DNA of 64,000 nt from Teredinibacter sp. KSP-S5-2 (lineage in GTDB: Bacteria; Pseudomonadota; Gammaproteobacteria; Pseudomonadales; Cellvibrionaceae): contig NZ_CP120416.1 in assembly GCF_032773895.1 (NCBI RefSeq), forward strand, positions 3,997,001 to 4,061,000, read 5' to 3'. A model generated the notes under the pieces. That model was given only the letters and a program-made list of their open reading frames with translations, did no database searches and was not told where the DNA came from. A program made the position numbers and the translations under genes. This document shows, piece after piece, positions 10,112-17,536 of the stretch (position 1 is the first letter of the stretch; each line of letters opens with the position of its first letter).

Positions 10112-10541
10112 GATTAAGTATAAAGCCTTGAACGCAGGATAATAAGGCAACACTTTGGATGTCCAGCTGAGAAGCTTTCACTGCGTTGTAATATGGAAAC
10201 ATCAGCGAGCGAAAAATTAATGGGATACTCGACATCTTCGATTTAAGCTCGATGGAATATGTATCTGTAAAATTGTATGGGTAGAATTCATTACAACTTT
10301 GCTTTATTCATTAAAGCTACCCATAAAGATACCATTTAGTGTCTCCACAGCAAGACTTTTAAATAGTCACTTCACATTCTTTATAAGCTAACACCTAACC
10401 TGAAAACACAACCAATATAAAGTACTGAGCTTCAGCATTATCCCTTTATGCTAACGTCGTTTTCTACAGAGAGCAAAATAACATAGCGAGTCAAGGGCGT
10501 GCGTTTCTTGCTGTTTTGACCCGCCATGTAATAATTTACAA
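10112..10541. other. Intergenic spacer with cassette-like inverted repeat
   Basis: No gene is visible. A perfect 7-bp inverted repeat AACGCAG (10131-10137) / CTGCGTT (10181-10187) lies just upstream of the lipoprotein start and spans 57 bp, a size and placement like an integron attC recombination site. The core is not canonical, so this is only suggestive. Confidence 0.35.
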
Positions 10542-10883
10542 TCAAGAACTAAAATTACCTCCTATAACCGCCTCTCCAATTCTACACGTATTATCGGAAA
10601 GATAGATTTGAATGTCTTTTTGAGAGACATAAGCAGCCATTAACAAAGAATATATGCGATCTATACCCGGATGATCTGTGTAAAGAGATGCATATTTTTT
10701 TCCATAACCACTTAGCGATGTGCAATTTTTAAGCTCATTTTCAAAGCTCACATTTACACCACCATTTGATACTACAACGATACGTTTTATCTTAGTGGTT
10801 GACTGCCATCCAGGTCCCTCTGCATGAGAAAAACCAGATATTCCAAGAACAGATAATACAACGATCATAATTGATTTTTTCAA
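10542..10883 (-). CDS. Small secreted two-Cys protein (paralogue family member 1)
   Basis: An exported protein of 113 residues with signal peptide MKKSIMIVVLSVLGISGFSHA. The start is a TTG at 10883, placed 7 nt after AAGGA; no in-frame ATG precedes the signal peptide. The mature part has the order W-x(4-5)-KIKR-I-V-V-V-x-NGG, then Cys, then a short helix (IYSLLMAAY), then a strand and a second Cys. The same order occurs in the proteins at 14944-15282, 11435-11761 and 27081-27386. The two Cys probably form a disulfide. Function is unknown. Confidence 0.7.
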   Translation of the reverse strand: MKKSIMIVVLSVLGISGFSHAEGPGWQSTTKIKRIVVVSNGGVNVSFENELKNCTSLSGYGKKYASLYTDHPGIDRIYSLLMAAYVSQKDIQIYLSDNTCRIGEAVIGGNFSS

Positions 10884-11434
10884 AACATTTTCCTTTTGTT
10901 GATTACTAAATATAACACCTTTACGATGAGCCGAACATCAGCAAGGCAGAGATCAAGAAGTGGCTAACGTTTTTATGTATTGCTACATGCCACTCCCTAT
11001 GGGAGGAGGGATGAACTCAAAGTTATATCTCACCTTTTTTGGTTTTTCATTGCGCTCTCTAAAATCTAAACTAGAGATAAAATCTAGAACCTTTTCACCA
11101 AAAATCTTTGACCCAATACCATACTTAGTTCGCACTATGTTTACGACAGAACAATTTGACTAAATAACTAAGCCAACATCAAGTTCCCCATAAAATCTCG
11201 GGTTGGATTTTAGAGTCGCACAGTAAACAGCAAAATCTTGCTATTAGCAGACTCAAAAAAACACGCTGATTAACTCTATATCACGCTCATAACAAACATC
11301 TTTCTTAGGTATATTATTACACCCCAACAGCGCCGTCAAAAAAAGCAATCAAACCAATAAACTAAAGAGTTTCACTTGTGACCTCACCCGAAAGCCACGT
11401 AGTGACAGTCCTAATCATAAAGCTAGTTATACGT
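10884..11434. other. Intergenic spacer without recognisable gene
   Basis: About 550 bp of AT-rich sequence between two members of the small secreted family. A plus-strand frame at 10960-11163 begins with GTG, lacks a ribosome-binding site and has no recognisable protein character, so I do not call it. Confidence 0.4.
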
Positions 11435-11761
11435 TTATTTTAATACGATAAAACCGTCCAGTGTCTTGTAATGCGGCCAATCCTCAATACAGTTGGTCAC
11501 AGCAACACCACTCGAGCTATTCCAAGTAATTGTAACTTCTTTTCCAGAAGCATAGGCTAGCAAAACCATCGACTCTTCAACTTTCGAAGGCAATGAAAAA
11601 TATCTTTTTGAGCCTTCAAGAAGTACAGAAGCATTGGTGTGCTGACTCCACTTAATTACCTCTGCAATTCTCCCCGAACAATAGAACCCATTCGCTGTAA
11701 CAGAATATGTAGAATGAGAAAAACACAACGCAGATAGAGCACAAAGTATCTTTTTATTCAT
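11435..11761 (-). CDS. Small secreted protein (paralogue family member 2)
   Basis: An exported protein of 108 residues (signal peptide MNKKILCALSALCFSHSTYS). The mature part runs CSGRIAEVIKW, a middle helix MVLLAYASGKEV and a strand ending TNC, matching the order of the other small secreted proteins in the window, though this one is the most divergent. Two starts compete: ATG 11761 behind GAGGA, and ATG 11782 behind a perfect AGGAGG with only 4 nt spacing. I prefer 11761 because it puts the Lys pair at the start of the signal peptide. Confidence 0.65.
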   Translation of the reverse strand: MNKKILCALSALCFSHSTYSVTANGFYCSGRIAEVIKWSQHTNASVLLEGSKRYFSLPSKVEESMVLLAYASGKEVTITWNSSSGVAVTNCIEDWPHYKTLDGFIVLK

Positions 11762-11827
11762 AAAGATCCTCGATATCGACATATAACCTCCTAAACAGAT
11801 ACGCATTCAATTATCATCAATTTTAAA

Positions 11828-12349
11828 TTATTTTTTTGTCTTGTTCGCAGAAAATTTACAATGAAATACTACTTTTTCGCACTTGAATCCCAGCCAAAGT
11901 TCAGCCTCCCCCTCAAGTGAAATATATTTATATTGACCGGAGGTATTTTCAGCAACTCTATCTATCGACTTCCAATCGAATCGCCTATACCAGCCGACCG
12001 ACCCAACCCCCATAAATATCAACGCTTTTCCGTTTTCAACAGAAATCAGGGCTCGACCAAATAGACTCATTTTGAATTGATAACGAATATTCGGTCGATT
12101 ACAGAGTTCGCAGGTCTCTTTTGGCTCTTCCAGATCATACATATCACCGTCATATATCCACTCATTTAGAGCTTTTCTTAGACCATTATTATTTTTACTC
12201 AGAGGAAAAACGTTTGCCGAACATTTACTGGCCCATGTCACGGCACCCTCCTTTAAAACACAAAAAGATCTTCTTTCAATGTCACACCACGGAGGTGAAC
12301 TTTTGGCGCGGATCGACAGGCAGTCGCCTCGGCTATTTATACTAACCAT
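11828..12349 (-). CDS. Hypothetical protein, cytoplasmic
   Basis: A protein of 173 residues that I do not recognise. It has no signal peptide or membrane segment. It contains a C-E-L-C pair (KETCELCNRPNIRYQF) and several further Cys, with alternating strand-like segments in the second half (ALISVENGKALIFMG, YKYISLEGEAELWLGF). The ribosome-binding site is poor (AAGG directly before the ATG), so the start is uncertain. It lies 66 bp upstream of the small secreted gene at 11435-11761 in the same direction. Confidence 0.5.
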   Translation of the reverse strand: MVSINSRGDCLSIRAKSSPPWCDIERRSFCVLKEGAVTWASKCSANVFPLSKNNNGLRKALNEWIYDGDMYDLEEPKETCELCNRPNIRYQFKMSLFGRALISVENGKALIFMGVGSVGWYRRFDWKSIDRVAENTSGQYKYISLEGEAELWLGFKCEKVVFHCKFSANKTKK

Positions 12350-12536
12350 ACCTTAATTTAATCGTTACTCAGCTTTCCTCACTACGCAGACAACAATCCG
12401 CAAAAAATTTATCGCCTGTAACTTGCGTGTTTTTAATGCACCCAAAGTAAAATAGAAAAAATATCGCAAGGCTATCCTTGTTAAGCACCAAATACTTGTT
12501 AGTTACAACAAATTTCATTACGACAGTTCTTACTGA
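12350..12536. other. Spacer with hairpin and possible cassette boundary
   Basis: The spacer downstream of the VF530-like gene has a hairpin CAAGG-ctat-CCTTG (12467-12480) immediately followed by GTTAAGC (12480-12486), which fits the GTTRRRY core consensus; about 40 bp away ACCCAAAGTA (12440-12449) repeats a CCCAAAGTA string found in the palindrome at 13311-13368. Weak evidence of a third attC-like site. Confidence 0.25.
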
Positions 12537-12782
12537 TTATTTAGAATTACCCCAAGGGGAATTTTTTGTAAATGTTGATATATACAATTTCTCAACTTTA
12601 TCTCTTGCCCATTGAGTCTTGCGTAAAAACTTCAAAGAGGACTTAATTGATGGATCGCTCTTAAAACAATTAGTATTGATTCTCTGAGCTAACCCATCCC
12701 ATCCGTAATGTTCCACTAACCTTGTTACAACCGTCTCAAGCGTAACACCATGCAATGGATTATTCAGTTGCTCTTCACTCAT
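12537..12782 (-). CDS. VF530-family small DNA-binding protein (DUF2132)
   Basis: An 81-residue protein that matches the VF530/DUF2132 family almost throughout: [10 protein letters not shown], then [44 protein letters not shown]. The family is a small all-helical fold reported to bind DNA; its biological role is unclear. Length is typical for the family. It is a common passenger in accessory regions of marine gammaproteobacteria, which suits its setting here among unrelated small genes. The ribosome-binding site is weak. Confidence 0.9.
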   Translation of the reverse strand: MSEEQLNNPLHGVTLETVVTRLVEHYGWDGLAQRINTNCFKSDPSIKSSLKFLRKTQWARDKVEKLYISTFTKNSPWGNSK

Positions 12783-12820
12783 AGTAGTAATACACCATCA
12801 TTAGTCTCGATATCTATTGC

Positions 12821-12886
12821 GCATAATGCCCGCCATACAGCCGAGCAACTTGTTGCGAGTTCAGCGCGTGATACGCGCCATTATTG
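12821..12886 (-). repeat. attC-like imperfect palindrome B
   Basis: A 62-bp imperfect palindrome between the lipoprotein gene and the VF530-like gene: outer arms ATAATG (12823-12828) / CATTAT (12879-12884) and a nearly concentric inner stem GCAAC-tt-GTTGC (12845-12856). Read on the minus strand its end GGCGGGCATTATGC differs by one base from the GGCGGGCGTTATGC end seen in Vibrio cassette repeats. Size, place and architecture suit a decayed attC site; the altered core means function is doubtful. Confidence 0.35.
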
Positions 12887-12899
12887 ATATTTTTACAAT

Positions 12900-13298
12900 T
12901 TAGCCACCGAGATTCATATGAAAATCCGTTGTTACATTGTTACCTTCGCATTTCGGAGGCTTGCTAGTTGAGCTGACAGCAATATCCCCTGGCTCTACGA
13001 TGTTTTCAGGAATACGAAGATACACAACATCCGTAATTTTGAACACGGATTGTTCATTTCGTATATACGAAAAATCTAGGTTAGCTAGGAGCGGAAGAGA
13101 TTTAGCATCGCTGTATTTTTCCAACTCGTCTACATCTGTTGGCCACCGTTGATTTTCACAGTAGAAATAAGCAACTGTTGCTGCCATCGCAATATGCTGG
13201 TTCGCATTTTCTATTGATACATCTTCATCTTTAGTCTGAGTTGTAACATTGCAACCGACTAAGCCTATAAAGAGTGAAGCTAAAAGTAATTTATTCAT
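12900..13298 (-). CDS. Small lipoprotein of unknown function
   Basis: A lipoprotein of 132 residues; the ATG at 13298 follows GGGGA and starts a signal sequence ending in the lipobox GLVGC. The mature part has a single helix with a Cys (MAATVAYFYCENQRWPTDVDELEKYSD) resembling the start of small secreted assembly-type or pilin-like proteins, then a strand-rich part and a late Cys (PPKCEGNNV). The family is not recognised. It is bracketed by the two best attC-like palindromes (12821-12886 and 13311-13368), as a mobile gene cassette would be. Confidence 0.65.
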   Translation of the reverse strand: MNKLLLASLFIGLVGCNVTTQTKDEDVSIENANQHIAMAATVAYFYCENQRWPTDVDELEKYSDAKSLPLLANLDFSYIRNEQSVFKITDVVYLRIPENIVEPGDIAVSSTSKPPKCEGNNVTTDFHMNLGG

Positions 13299-13310
13299 GA
13301 TTTCCCCTAA

Positions 13311-13368
13311 TTCAAAACGCCCAAAGTAGATGCGACAACTAGGCGTCACCTGCGTTTGATTGTTATCT
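13311..13368 (-). repeat. attC-like imperfect palindrome A
   Basis: Plus-strand text runs from AACGCCCAAA (13316-13325) to GTTTGATTGTTATC (13354-13367). The left arm AAC...CAAA-GTAGATG..GAC can fold on the right arm as AAC...CAAACGCAGGTGAC on the other strand, with one extrahelical base and an unpaired block between AAC and CAAA. That is the attC pattern (R box, spacer, L box, bulged base). The core reads GTTTTGA instead of GTTRRRY. It lies between the methyltransferase and the lipoprotein genes. Confidence 0.4.
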
Positions 13369-13447
13369 CATTCTCCCAGACATCTATAGCTCGCAGGTAG
13401 CCACCGCAGTTGGTGATGGTCACTTCGTTAAGCTATAAAGAAGACTT

Positions 13448-14209
13448 TCACACAGCTATCCCGGTGCTGATTAAGTAGTTGTCAACGATACGGTAATCGG
13501 ATGCCTGTAGCTTTGCAAGATTGTCTTTAAGCTCCGAGAGTAACGATTGCGGCTCACTAACTTCTTCGACGTTTACATAGCTCCAAATCAAATTCAAAAG
13601 AACGCTTGCGTCCCCCTCTCTCTCCGAAGTGGAAATCTTCATCTCGCAGCTTTCAAAGGTACCTAGTTCTGCAAATTCGCGAAATCCATTTTCAAAGAGA
13701 GAAACTTCCTCCCGGCCACACCGAGGTATGTAAAAATCTGGTACTAACTGACCAATCGAGTCATTGATGACGGCGTAGACGGCGTCTGAGAATCTTGGCT
13801 GATTCCAAACTGCGATGAGTTTCCCACCACTCTTTAAGCATTCACTGATCTTTAGGTACGCTAATCGCTTTTCAACCCAGTGAAGAGCGCTAGCGGCGAA
13901 TATGAGGTCATACTTCACACTAGGTGAGAACTCTTCGAATTTAACGTTATGAACTTTGAAATTATCGTGGAGAGCGAATTTAGCTTCTAGTAGACGACAG
14001 AAGTTCGCCCCTGGCTCTAGGCAGTCAACATGCCCTGAAATGCGCAGCAAGTCAGCAGTAGCCTGCCCTGAACCGCTTCCGATTTCCAAGGCCGCTTCTG
14101 ATTCTATACCTTCGAACAAAAACTTTGGATAGGCGGGCCTAGAACGATCATAGGCTGCAGCAACCAAATCAAAGCCCCTTGCCCCAAACAGATCATCATT
14201 GAAATACAT
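13448..14209 (-). CDS. Class I SAM-dependent methyltransferase
   Basis: A cytoplasmic protein of 253 residues with the class I methyltransferase fold. Motif I is seen as ALEIGSGSGQAT (about 41-52), the acidic loop as DCLEPGANF, motif IV as YDLIFAASALHWVE, and the post-motif strand as GGKLIAVWNQPRF. The HWV segment places it near the Methyltransf_11/25 trans-aconitate methyltransferase-like group. The substrate cannot be told from sequence. AAGGAG lies 6 nt before the ATG. It sits alone among small unrelated genes, so context gives no clue. Confidence 0.85.
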   Translation of the reverse strand: MYFNDDLFGARGFDLVAAAYDRSRPAYPKFLFEGIESEAALEIGSGSGQATADLLRISGHVDCLEPGANFCRLLEAKFALHDNFKVHNVKFEEFSPSVKYDLIFAASALHWVEKRLAYLKISECLKSGGKLIAVWNQPRFSDAVYAVINDSIGQLVPDFYIPRCGREEVSLFENGFREFAELGTFESCEMKISTSEREGDASVLLNLIWSYVNVEEVSEPQSLLSELKDNLAKLQASDYRIVDNYLISTGIAV

Positions 14210-14520
14210 TTGTAACTCCTTTACTCGGTTTAATCAGCCGACGCGTTGCGGTCTGCTGAATTGATTTGATACTTCCTGATAACCTCCTCCTAAAGATACC
14301 AACAGGGGGTATCTTCCAAACTTTAATCGCCAAACCAAAGTAAAAAGAAGGAGTCGATTACATGATGATTTTATACCAAATCCCACCAATATTACTGTGG
14401 AATCAATTTGCATACCAAAACCATGTATGCCGGTATTCTTGATTTCGATGCTAACATATTGACTCATAAGAACATACCAGTTCACGGCAGCACGTTTTTC
14501 AGCTTTTATTCCTATATTGA
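14210..14520. other. Spacer with weak stem-loop
   Basis: Directly upstream of the methyltransferase start lies a short imperfect palindrome (CAGC 14235-14238 / GCTG 14254-14257, ending GAATTGATTTGATAC) that vaguely follows the attC form. A minus-strand frame at 14234-14485 has no protein character. Nothing else is visible. Confidence 0.25.
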
Positions 14521-14700
14521 AACGATATCGTTGTCAGGGCTGAGTGTATGCTCTCCTAGTACGGGTTAGCTGATTTATGTACCAAAGACGGTATTGAGTT
14601 TATTCTGGATCACGCTCGGTATATACGGTGCATACCCGGCGACAAAGCCAAGAACGACAAGAAGGATTCCGAGAAAGTCGTCCGTATTATGTGTAGCTAA
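14521..14700 (+). pseudogene. IS110-family transposase remnant
   Basis: Plus-strand frame: NDIVVRAECMLS, an in-frame TAG at 14557-14559, then LADLCTKDGIEFILDHARY..., PGDKAKNDKKDSEKVVRI and a TAA at 14698-14700. The DIVV-x-ECM, LADLC-x-x-x-GIEFxLxHA and KAKNDxxDSEK strings are the N-terminal RuvC-like (DEDD) region of IS110 transposases. Only about 60 codons of a roughly 300-400-codon gene remain, broken by a stop, so it is a dead fragment. It marks past insertion in the accessory region. Confidence 0.85.
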
Positions 14701-14771
14701 CATTACTGACAACTAATCAATCCAAGTTGGTTCATCTAATTTGTCTTGTCGCGCTTTGGAAAAGCCAAAGC

Positions 14772-14793
14772 ACGCCTAAGAAAACTTAGGCGT
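14772..14793. repeat. Perfect 9-bp inverted repeat
   Basis: ACGCCTAAG-aaaa-CTTAGGCGT, a perfect 9-bp stem with a 4-base loop, no T-tract. It lies 70 bp past the IS110 remnant and could be a terminator-like hairpin or a piece of a cassette or insertion-sequence end. Confidence 0.5.
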
Positions 14794-14943
14794 AGACTCT
14801 CAATAGGTGTTTGATACAGCCATCAAGCTAAATGGGAAATGATTGCTAGTGGTCGAATTACTTTTATTCACCCTTGCTATCTGGGCGAGCATTTTTGGTT
14901 CCTATTGGTCTTTGACAGGTTCGGTCATATAGGCGTTAAATTA

Positions 14944-15282
14944 TTACTTGCTTACCAACAAGTATTTACCCCAACAATAACCTGTTGAGTCGTCATACAT
15001 TACGTCCACATTTAAGTCTGTGGAAAAAGCCATTAAAGCGGTGGATAGAAAAGACTTAATACCCTCCTGAGTTATTCCACCTTTATCCGGGTATATATAT
15101 AATGCGGATGTCCCAGCAATTGAACAAGAAGGCTGTATTACCGAATCAAAAGTAAGAAGAAATCCTCCATTCTGAACAATTTGAACTCGCTTGATCTTCT
15201 TATTGCCTGTCCAAACATCCGCCGAAATCGCGTTCATTGAGATTAAGACAGAAAAACATGCTACTAAAACAACTTTGATCAC
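14944..15282 (-). CDS. Small secreted two-Cys protein (paralogue family member 3)
   Basis: An exported protein of 112 residues. GTG start at 15282, 6 nt after AAGGAG. The signal peptide ends near AISA; the mature part reads DVWTGNKKIKRVQIVQNGG, a Cys (SCSIAG), a helix (IKSFLSTALMAFS), a strand (NVDVMYDD) and a second Cys (GYCWGKYLL). The KIKR-x-x-x-V-x-NGG stretch matches the protein at 10542-10883 closely. Function is unknown. Immediately after the stop, ATTTAAC (minus strand) fits the RYYYAAC inverse-core consensus of attC sites, though no full site is evident. Confidence 0.7.
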   Translation of the reverse strand: MIKVVLVACFSVLISMNAISADVWTGNKKIKRVQIVQNGGFLLTFDSVIQPSCSIAGTSALYIYPDKGGITQEGIKSFLSTALMAFSTDLNVDVMYDDSTGYCWGKYLLVSK

Positions 15283-15810
15283 AAACTACTCCTTTTGAAT
15301 TTAATTATCTAATAATGGACAGCTTGTCCAATAACATGCTGTATAGGACAAAGGACGGAAAAGGTGAAAATCTTTTATTTTCAAAGCGTTAACCTTCTTC
15401 ATCCATGTATTTTTTGCTATCTTCACTGTCCAGCTTGCTATTTCATTATCCAAACTTTGCCCCTTTTGTCCAATAACAATATTGATGTTCATTAAATGGG
15501 TAAATTCATCAAAACTGGACATTAACTTTTTCTTGAATTTCAACCAGTTAAATAGATCTGGCGCATAATTACACATTTTATTTTTCGTGTTTTGTCCATA
15601 TGTAATTATTAAACGGTATGCAAACAAATGCATTCCACAAAAAAAATGTCACTGGTAAATTCAGAATTTTTTAGCAGGAATTATGAACTGACTGAAGACA
15701 GCGATATAAAGGAGGGATTCTGCTTAATTGACCCGCTGAACACTTGAGCATTCAACGGATCTTTCGAAGGAAGGACATGAGGCAGCAGGCGCTGCCTCAC
15801 AGAGAATCAA
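15283..15810. other. Spacer with repeated TGTCC motifs
   Basis: A minus-strand frame of 110 codons (15301-15633) has poor protein character and no ribosome-binding site, so I leave it out. The stretch repeats TTGTCCAATAAC (near 15328 and 15470) and has TGTCC...GGACA arms around 15328-15354, a possible regulator site or decayed repeat. Confidence 0.3.
15779..15798 (-). terminator. Hairpin after the carbonic anhydrase gene
   Basis: Perfect 8-bp stem GAGGCAGC/GCTGCCTC with loop AGGC, 13 bp past the stop codon. No clear U-tract follows on either strand, so it may act as an mRNA 3' end stabiliser or weak terminator. Confidence 0.55.
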
Positions 15811-16869
15811 TTAGAAGTTACAGACGAAGCTCCAGGATTGATCGCTTCCAGGGATAGACTGAGTCCACCAAAGCGCTTTATAAACCGCATTGTTGTAGGA
15901 CATCAAATCACCGCTTGTTGCGTGGCTTGGGTTACCCTGCCAATCGCCTTGTGGCCAGTTAGGGTAGGCATTTACAGAAGCCGGGTTCACACCCGCGTCG
16001 GCACAAGTGCTCGCACCACCACTCGAACTAGATGAGCTGCTGGAAGAAGATGAGCTACTAGAAGAGGAGCTGGATGAGCTGCTGCTTGAAGAGCTGGAAG
16101 AACTTGGCTTTTCAACCAAACCGTAACTGACAGTACGACCATTCAAAGGTTGAACAGGTCGGTATGTGTCATAACGAACACCATTTTCCTGGAACAAATC
16201 TCTGAACGCGTCAATTTGTGCTGCAGACATTTCGATTGGCGTGGTTAGAACAAACCAATTCACGATTTCGTTACAACCTGGAGTTGTTAGCGATCCACGG
16301 TAGTGGTAAGCCGTTCTGTCTAAAGGAAGAAGGTTTTCCAGGTTTGCATTTAGAATCGCACCCGCTTCGTGTGCATCAGGCAGATGACTGAAGATATTCG
16401 CCAACTGAGCGTTTTCAGTACCTTCTTGTATAAGCAAACCAATTACGGTCGCATCGACCAAAACTCCGTGGTCGTACTTCTTGTTTACGAAATGCATTTC
16501 CATATCGTAGCGAATACCGTCCACGGTATGTTCACTTTTGGTATGAAAGTGAAATTGCTCAAGACGGTATATGCCGTGATTATAATCAACATAACGCTTG
16601 GTGTTGACGTTTACGGTGTGACCATTATTGTCTGCGCTTACATCATCAGCTTTGTAAAAAGGAACCACATAAGCATCGCCAGCAACAACGGATGCCGTTT
16701 CAATATTGATAGGCGATTGCGCGCTCAATCCACAATTTGAGTCTACTAACGCCCAGTTTTCTGGTGTGATGACATTTGCTTGGCCATCGTATCCCCAGTT
16801 TGTTGCTGCATTGGCGTTAAACGCAAAAGCAGACAGTGCTAGCGTGCCGATTAGATATTTTATATTCAT
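15811..16869 (-). CDS. Secreted alpha-carbonic anhydrase with poly-Ser linker and CBM5
   Basis: A 352-residue exported enzyme expected to hydrate CO2 reversibly outside the cytoplasm. After a signal peptide (1-21, NANA-A) comes an alpha-class domain (22-255): WGYDG at 25-29, CGLSAQSPINI, zinc His in QFHFH (107, 109) and EMHF (126), the gate Glu at 113, and SLTTPGCNE. Cys 46 and the later Cys in TPGC would form the usual disulfide. A serine-only linker (about 256-283) leads to a C-terminal module with YPNWPQGDW, GDLMSYNNAVYKALWWT, a CBM5/12 chitin-binding domain. So the enzyme is probably tethered to chitin or a related surface. AAGGA precedes the ATG. No operon partner. Confidence 0.92.
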   Translation of the reverse strand: MNIKYLIGTLALSAFAFNANAATNWGYDGQANVITPENWALVDSNCGLSAQSPINIETASVVAGDAYVVPFYKADDVSADNNGHTVNVNTKRYVDYNHGIYRLEQFHFHTKSEHTVDGIRYDMEMHFVNKKYDHGVLVDATVIGLLIQEGTENAQLANIFSHLPDAHEAGAILNANLENLLPLDRTAYHYRGSLTTPGCNEIVNWFVLTTPIEMSAAQIDAFRDLFQENGVRYDTYRPVQPLNGRTVSYGLVEKPSSSSSSSSSSSSSSSSSSSSSSSSSSSSGGASTCADAGVNPASVNAYPNWPQGDWQGNPSHATSGDLMSYNNAVYKALWWTQSIPGSDQSWSFVCNF

Positions 16870-17536
16870 TATTTTTTCCTTGAGTGTAGCAAGATGTAGA
16901 TGTAGGAAACCCGGATATAAATAAAGAGTTGAACTTCTTCATTTCCCAATACAATCAAAGGCCGTCTGAATTTCCACACGATATATGAGCGACAAGGTTT
17001 TCACTCACACAGAACCGCCCCAGTAGCGGCGCGCTAATTTAACTGGATTCGACCTGAAACAATCAACCGAAAAATGTACATAAAGTGAAACAGTTTTTGT
17101 TTCCGTCTATTTTTTTAAAAAAGAAAAATCACGCAAATTCTTTAGCAAAAGTTACCAAAAAATGACAAACACTCACTTTATGAGATCAAACAAAAAACAA
17201 TTAAATAAACGGAAAAATGAAAATTTATTTGGAATATTTGACCATTGAAAAACGTTTGAGGCAAAAAACACCGAGAAGCTTAATGAGAATTATTACAAGA
17301 TACACCACAGAAATACCAGCCCGCCAAACTTACCATTAGCAACGGCAAATAAAACGATATATTTTTACATCTTCTTAAAATGTAAAACCTAGCCTTATTT
17401 CATACGTATGTTTTATTTTCGATTTACTTTATCGATAATAATAAAAAAGCCAATGTGTTTTTTAAAGGAAGCTTGAAAGAATTTGCTATAGCAAGAACCA
17501 CTAAATGCAGTTTCTTACTCAGGGTTAGAAAATAAA
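16870..17536. other. AT-rich intergenic region
   Basis: A 667-bp AT-rich stretch between two minus-strand genes. It must contain the carbonic anhydrase promoter. A run ATTTTTTTAAAAAAGAAAAAT near 17108-17128 is palindromic but too simple to interpret. No small gene seen. Confidence 0.4.

Noticed and set aside
10960-11163. Plus-strand 67-codon frame between two small secreted genes
   Set aside because: GTG start, no ribosome-binding site, opposite to all neighbours and no protein-like pattern.
14234-14485. Minus-strand 83-codon frame upstream of the methyltransferase
   Set aside because: No protein character; the region carries weak palindromes instead.
15301-15633. Minus-strand 110-codon frame
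   Set aside because: No ribosome-binding site, poor composition and repeated TGTCC motifs suggest non-coding sequence.
16021-16109. Serine-codon repeat in the carbonic anhydrase gene
   Set aside because: Low-complexity coding for a linker, not a separate repeat element.
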